NCBI GenBank assembly: GCA_902795555.1
Contig: CADBLV010000158.1
Location: forward strand, 1-6,177
Length of the DNA stretch: 6,177 nucleotides
Source: an uncultured Eubacteriales bacterium
GTDB lineage: Bacteria > Bacillota_A > Clostridia > Christensenellales > Aristaeellaceae
Reading direction: 5' to 3'
The translations under genes were made by a program, and so were the position numbers. Position 1 is the first letter of the stretch; each line of letters begins with the position of its first letter. Under the pieces are notes generated by a model. The model did no database searches. It was given only the letters and a program-made list of their open reading frames with translations, and had not been told where the DNA came from. Shown here in pieces: positions 4,882-6,177 of this stretch.

Positions 4882-5853
4882 ATGAAGGATCCGCTGGTTT
4901 CCGTGGTTGTGCTGACGTATCAGCCGACCTGGCCTAAATTGGCGGGAACACTGCTGTCCGCGGTGCGGCAGCAGGGTGTTTCCATGGAGATCCTGCTGGC
5001 GGACGACGGTTCCCGGGACAATCTTCAGGAGAAAGCCTGCCGTCTGCTGATGCAAAAAGGCGCCGAAAAACCGGTATGCCTGCCTGCCCGGGAAAACCGG
5101 GGAACGGTGCGGAATTTTCAGGAGGCCCTTTCCCGGGTTCGCGGAAAATATGTTTATGCCATTTCCCCCGGAGATTTTTTCTATGATGACAGGACGCTGG
5201 AACGGATGACCGCCTTCGCCGAGGAGCGGGAGGCCGGCATCTGCTTCGGAGACGCGGTGTTTTATCGCCGCGGAGAAGACGGGAACCCCATCCTGCCGAA
5301 GGATCAGCCCCTGGCGCCTTCCCGGCCGGATCAGTACCGGTCGCTGCAGATGTCCCGGCAAAAGGCGGCGTTTCTGTTTCTGGATTATATCCTCGGCGCC
5401 GCGTATCTGCGGCGAACGGATCTTGCGCGCCGGTATACGGACCGGATCGCGGGGCTGGTGAAATACGCGGAGGATACCCCGGCGACACTGCTGGCCGTGG
5501 GGGACGGGATCCCGGTGCATTATTTTCCCGGGCCGGTGGTCTGGTATGAGTGCGGAGAGGGGATTTCCGCGGGGGACGGCGGAAAATGGCGCGAAATTCT
5601 CGACGGGGAATACCGTTCTGCCTATGAACAGCTCCTGAAGGAGCATCCCCGGGATCCTTATGTCCGGGCGGCCTGGCGATATCGGATTGAAAAGCGGGCC
5701 GCGGAACCCGTCTGGAAACAGGGTCTGCGGCATCCGCTGGTGGTGATGCGGTTTTATGAAAGAAACCGCTTCCCTGTGAAAATGAACGCCGCGACTCCGG
5801 AAAACCGGGAGAGGCTTGCCGTCCTTCTGCGGGAAGCGGATCAGCCGGAATGA
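4882..5853 (+). CDS. Family 2 glycosyltransferase with SPGD in place of a DxD motif
   Basis: This 323-residue GT2 enzyme is the only plus-strand gene and is transcribed away from the operon it presumably serves. It has VSVVVLTYQPTW (6-17), LADDGSRDN (39-47), ENRGTVRNFQEALSRVRGKYV (71-91, split around the conserved N-R-G and N-F residues) and SPGDFF (95-100). In the last, only one acidic residue remains where other enzymes have DxD, although a following FYDD supplies more; SPGD or LSGDD-like variants do occur in the family. KYAEDTP (194-200) fits the catalytic base region. There are no membrane helices, and the C-terminus is basic and Arg-rich. The ATG at 4882 has GGGGGAAAG (4868-4876) ahead of it at suitable spacing. 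It probably adds a sugar to the same glycan as the operon's enzymes; donor and acceptor are unknown. It ends 5 bases short of the convergent dipeptidase stop codon. Confidence 0.88.
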   Translation: MKDPLVSVVVLTYQPTWPKLAGTLLSAVRQQGVSMEILLADDGSRDNLQEKACRLLMQKGAEKPVCLPARENRGTVRNFQEALSRVRGKYVYAISPGDFFYDDRTLERMTAFAEEREAGICFGDAVFYRRGEDGNPILPKDQPLAPSRPDQYRSLQMSRQKAAFLFLDYILGAAYLRRTDLARRYTDRIAGLVKYAEDTPATLLAVGDGIPVHYFPGPVVWYECGEGISAGDGGKWREILDGEYRSAYEQLLKEHPRDPYVRAAWRYRIEKRAAEPVWKQGLRHPLVVMRFYERNRFPVKMNAATPENRERLAVLLREADQPE

Positions 5854-5858
5854 TGCTG

Positions 5859-6177
5859 CTACTGATCAGCCAGCACGCGCAGCACATTCCCCGACGCGAA
5901 TTTGTCGATCTGTCTGGGCGTGAATTCCTTTTCCATCGCCTCAAAAAGAAGACTCATCTGTGAAGCACAGCTGATTTCCGAAGGCTCTGAAAAGCCGTCC
6001 AGGTCCGAGCCGATTCCGAGCACATCCTCCCCGGCCACGCGAACGATATGCCGGGCATGTTCCATGAGCATGGCAACGGTGCCCGAAAGGTTCCGGTCAT
6101 TCAGAAATTCCGGAACAAGGTTTAATCCGGTGACCCCGCCCCGGTCCGCCAGCTTTTTCAGCATCGGATCGGAGAGA
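5859..6177 (-). CDS. Peptidase M19 membrane dipeptidase family, C-terminal part (cut by window edge)
   Basis: The frame is open to the window's right edge and ends with TAG at 5859-5861, so the N-terminal two thirds, with most of the zinc ligands, lie outside. The 105 or so visible residues match the end of the renal dipeptidase TIM barrel: LSDPMLKKLADRGGVTGLN, corresponding to the family's n.sd..l..la..GGv.gvn segment, then VAGEDVLGIGSDLDGF, corresponding to the vG.dhvGlGsDfDG segment whose aspartates contact substrate, and finally FTPRQIDKFASGNVLRVL, the typical C-terminal helix. These enzymes cleave dipeptides, including some with D-residues; in bacteria the substrate is often unclear. Leu replaces the usual Phe in SDxDG, a mild change. 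An internal ATG at 6162-6164 is not the start because the motif continues upstream. The gene has no obvious link to glycan synthesis and probably marks the edge of the cluster. Confidence 0.88.
   Translation of the reverse strand, partial: LSDPMLKKLADRGGVTGLNLVPEFLNDRNLSGTVAMLMEHARHIVRVAGEDVLGIGSDLDGFSEPSEISCASQMSLLFEAMEKEFTPRQIDKFASGNVLRVLADQ

Noticed and set aside
4860..4937. Possible short upstream overlapping frame beginning MGMGERKHEG before the plus-strand glycosyltransferase.
   Set aside because: It has no clear ribosome binding site of its own, since the purine run falls inside it. It is out of frame with the main gene and ends after about 25 codons.
4825..5944. Two long minus-strand open frames (4825-5733 and 4934-5944) opposite the plus-strand glycosyltransferase.
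   Set aside because: The sense frame carries the ordered GT2 motifs and a promoter plus ribosome binding site. The antisense translations are Arg/Pro/Gly-rich shadows without domains, and one overlaps the dipeptidase end.
1..6177. CRISPR array, tRNA or rRNA gene, insertion sequence or phage attachment site.
   Set aside because: No regularly spaced repeats, cloverleaf, ribosomal RNA motifs, transposase motifs or terminal inverted repeats were seen on either strand.

Overview
The window is an accessory surface-glycan locus. It holds six whole genes and two genes cut by the window edges, coding density is very high, and no stretch over 300 bases lacks a gene. The sequence is GC-rich by eye. Ribosome binding sites are strong purine-rich GGAGG types, TTG and GTG starts are used, and promoters match the housekeeping sigma consensus with extended -10 boxes. 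Together with the protein flavour (DUF2304, DUF2142, a bacterial M19 dipeptidase) this suggests a Gram-positive anaerobe of the Bacillota/Clostridia type. That is an inference; no marker gene is present to place it further.

Layout from right to left. At 5859-6177 (minus) is the C-terminal end of a peptidase M19 dipeptidase, which looks like a flanking gene. It converges, with a 5-base gap, on a single plus-strand family-2 glycosyltransferase (4882-5853). Around 4781-4825 two promoters lie back to back. One fires rightward into that glycosyltransferase. The other fires leftward into a minus-strand operon: a GT2 glycosyltransferase (3763-4740), a Wzx-like flippase (2476-3735), a DPM1/polyprenyl-phosphate-type GT2 (1748-2479), a DUF2304 membrane/coiled-coil protein (1075-1641) and another GT2 (281-1078). 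Two of the operon's junctions are 4-base ATGA overlaps, which suggests translational coupling. A strong promoter at 231-259 then starts a further minus-strand gene. Only its first 66 codons lie in the window; its PDEQAHF motif after one N-terminal membrane helix identifies a DUF2142 multi-spanning protein.

Working model (inference): the two or three conventional GT2 enzymes add sugars to a lipid-linked oligosaccharide at the inner membrane face, and the flippase turns it outward. The DPM-like enzyme makes a polyprenyl-phosphate sugar, possibly held at the membrane by DUF2304, and the DUF2142 protein uses this donor outside the cell. No priming phosphoglycosyltransferase, Wzy polymerase, ligase or sugar-nucleotide pathway gene is visible, so the window is an internal slice of a larger locus.
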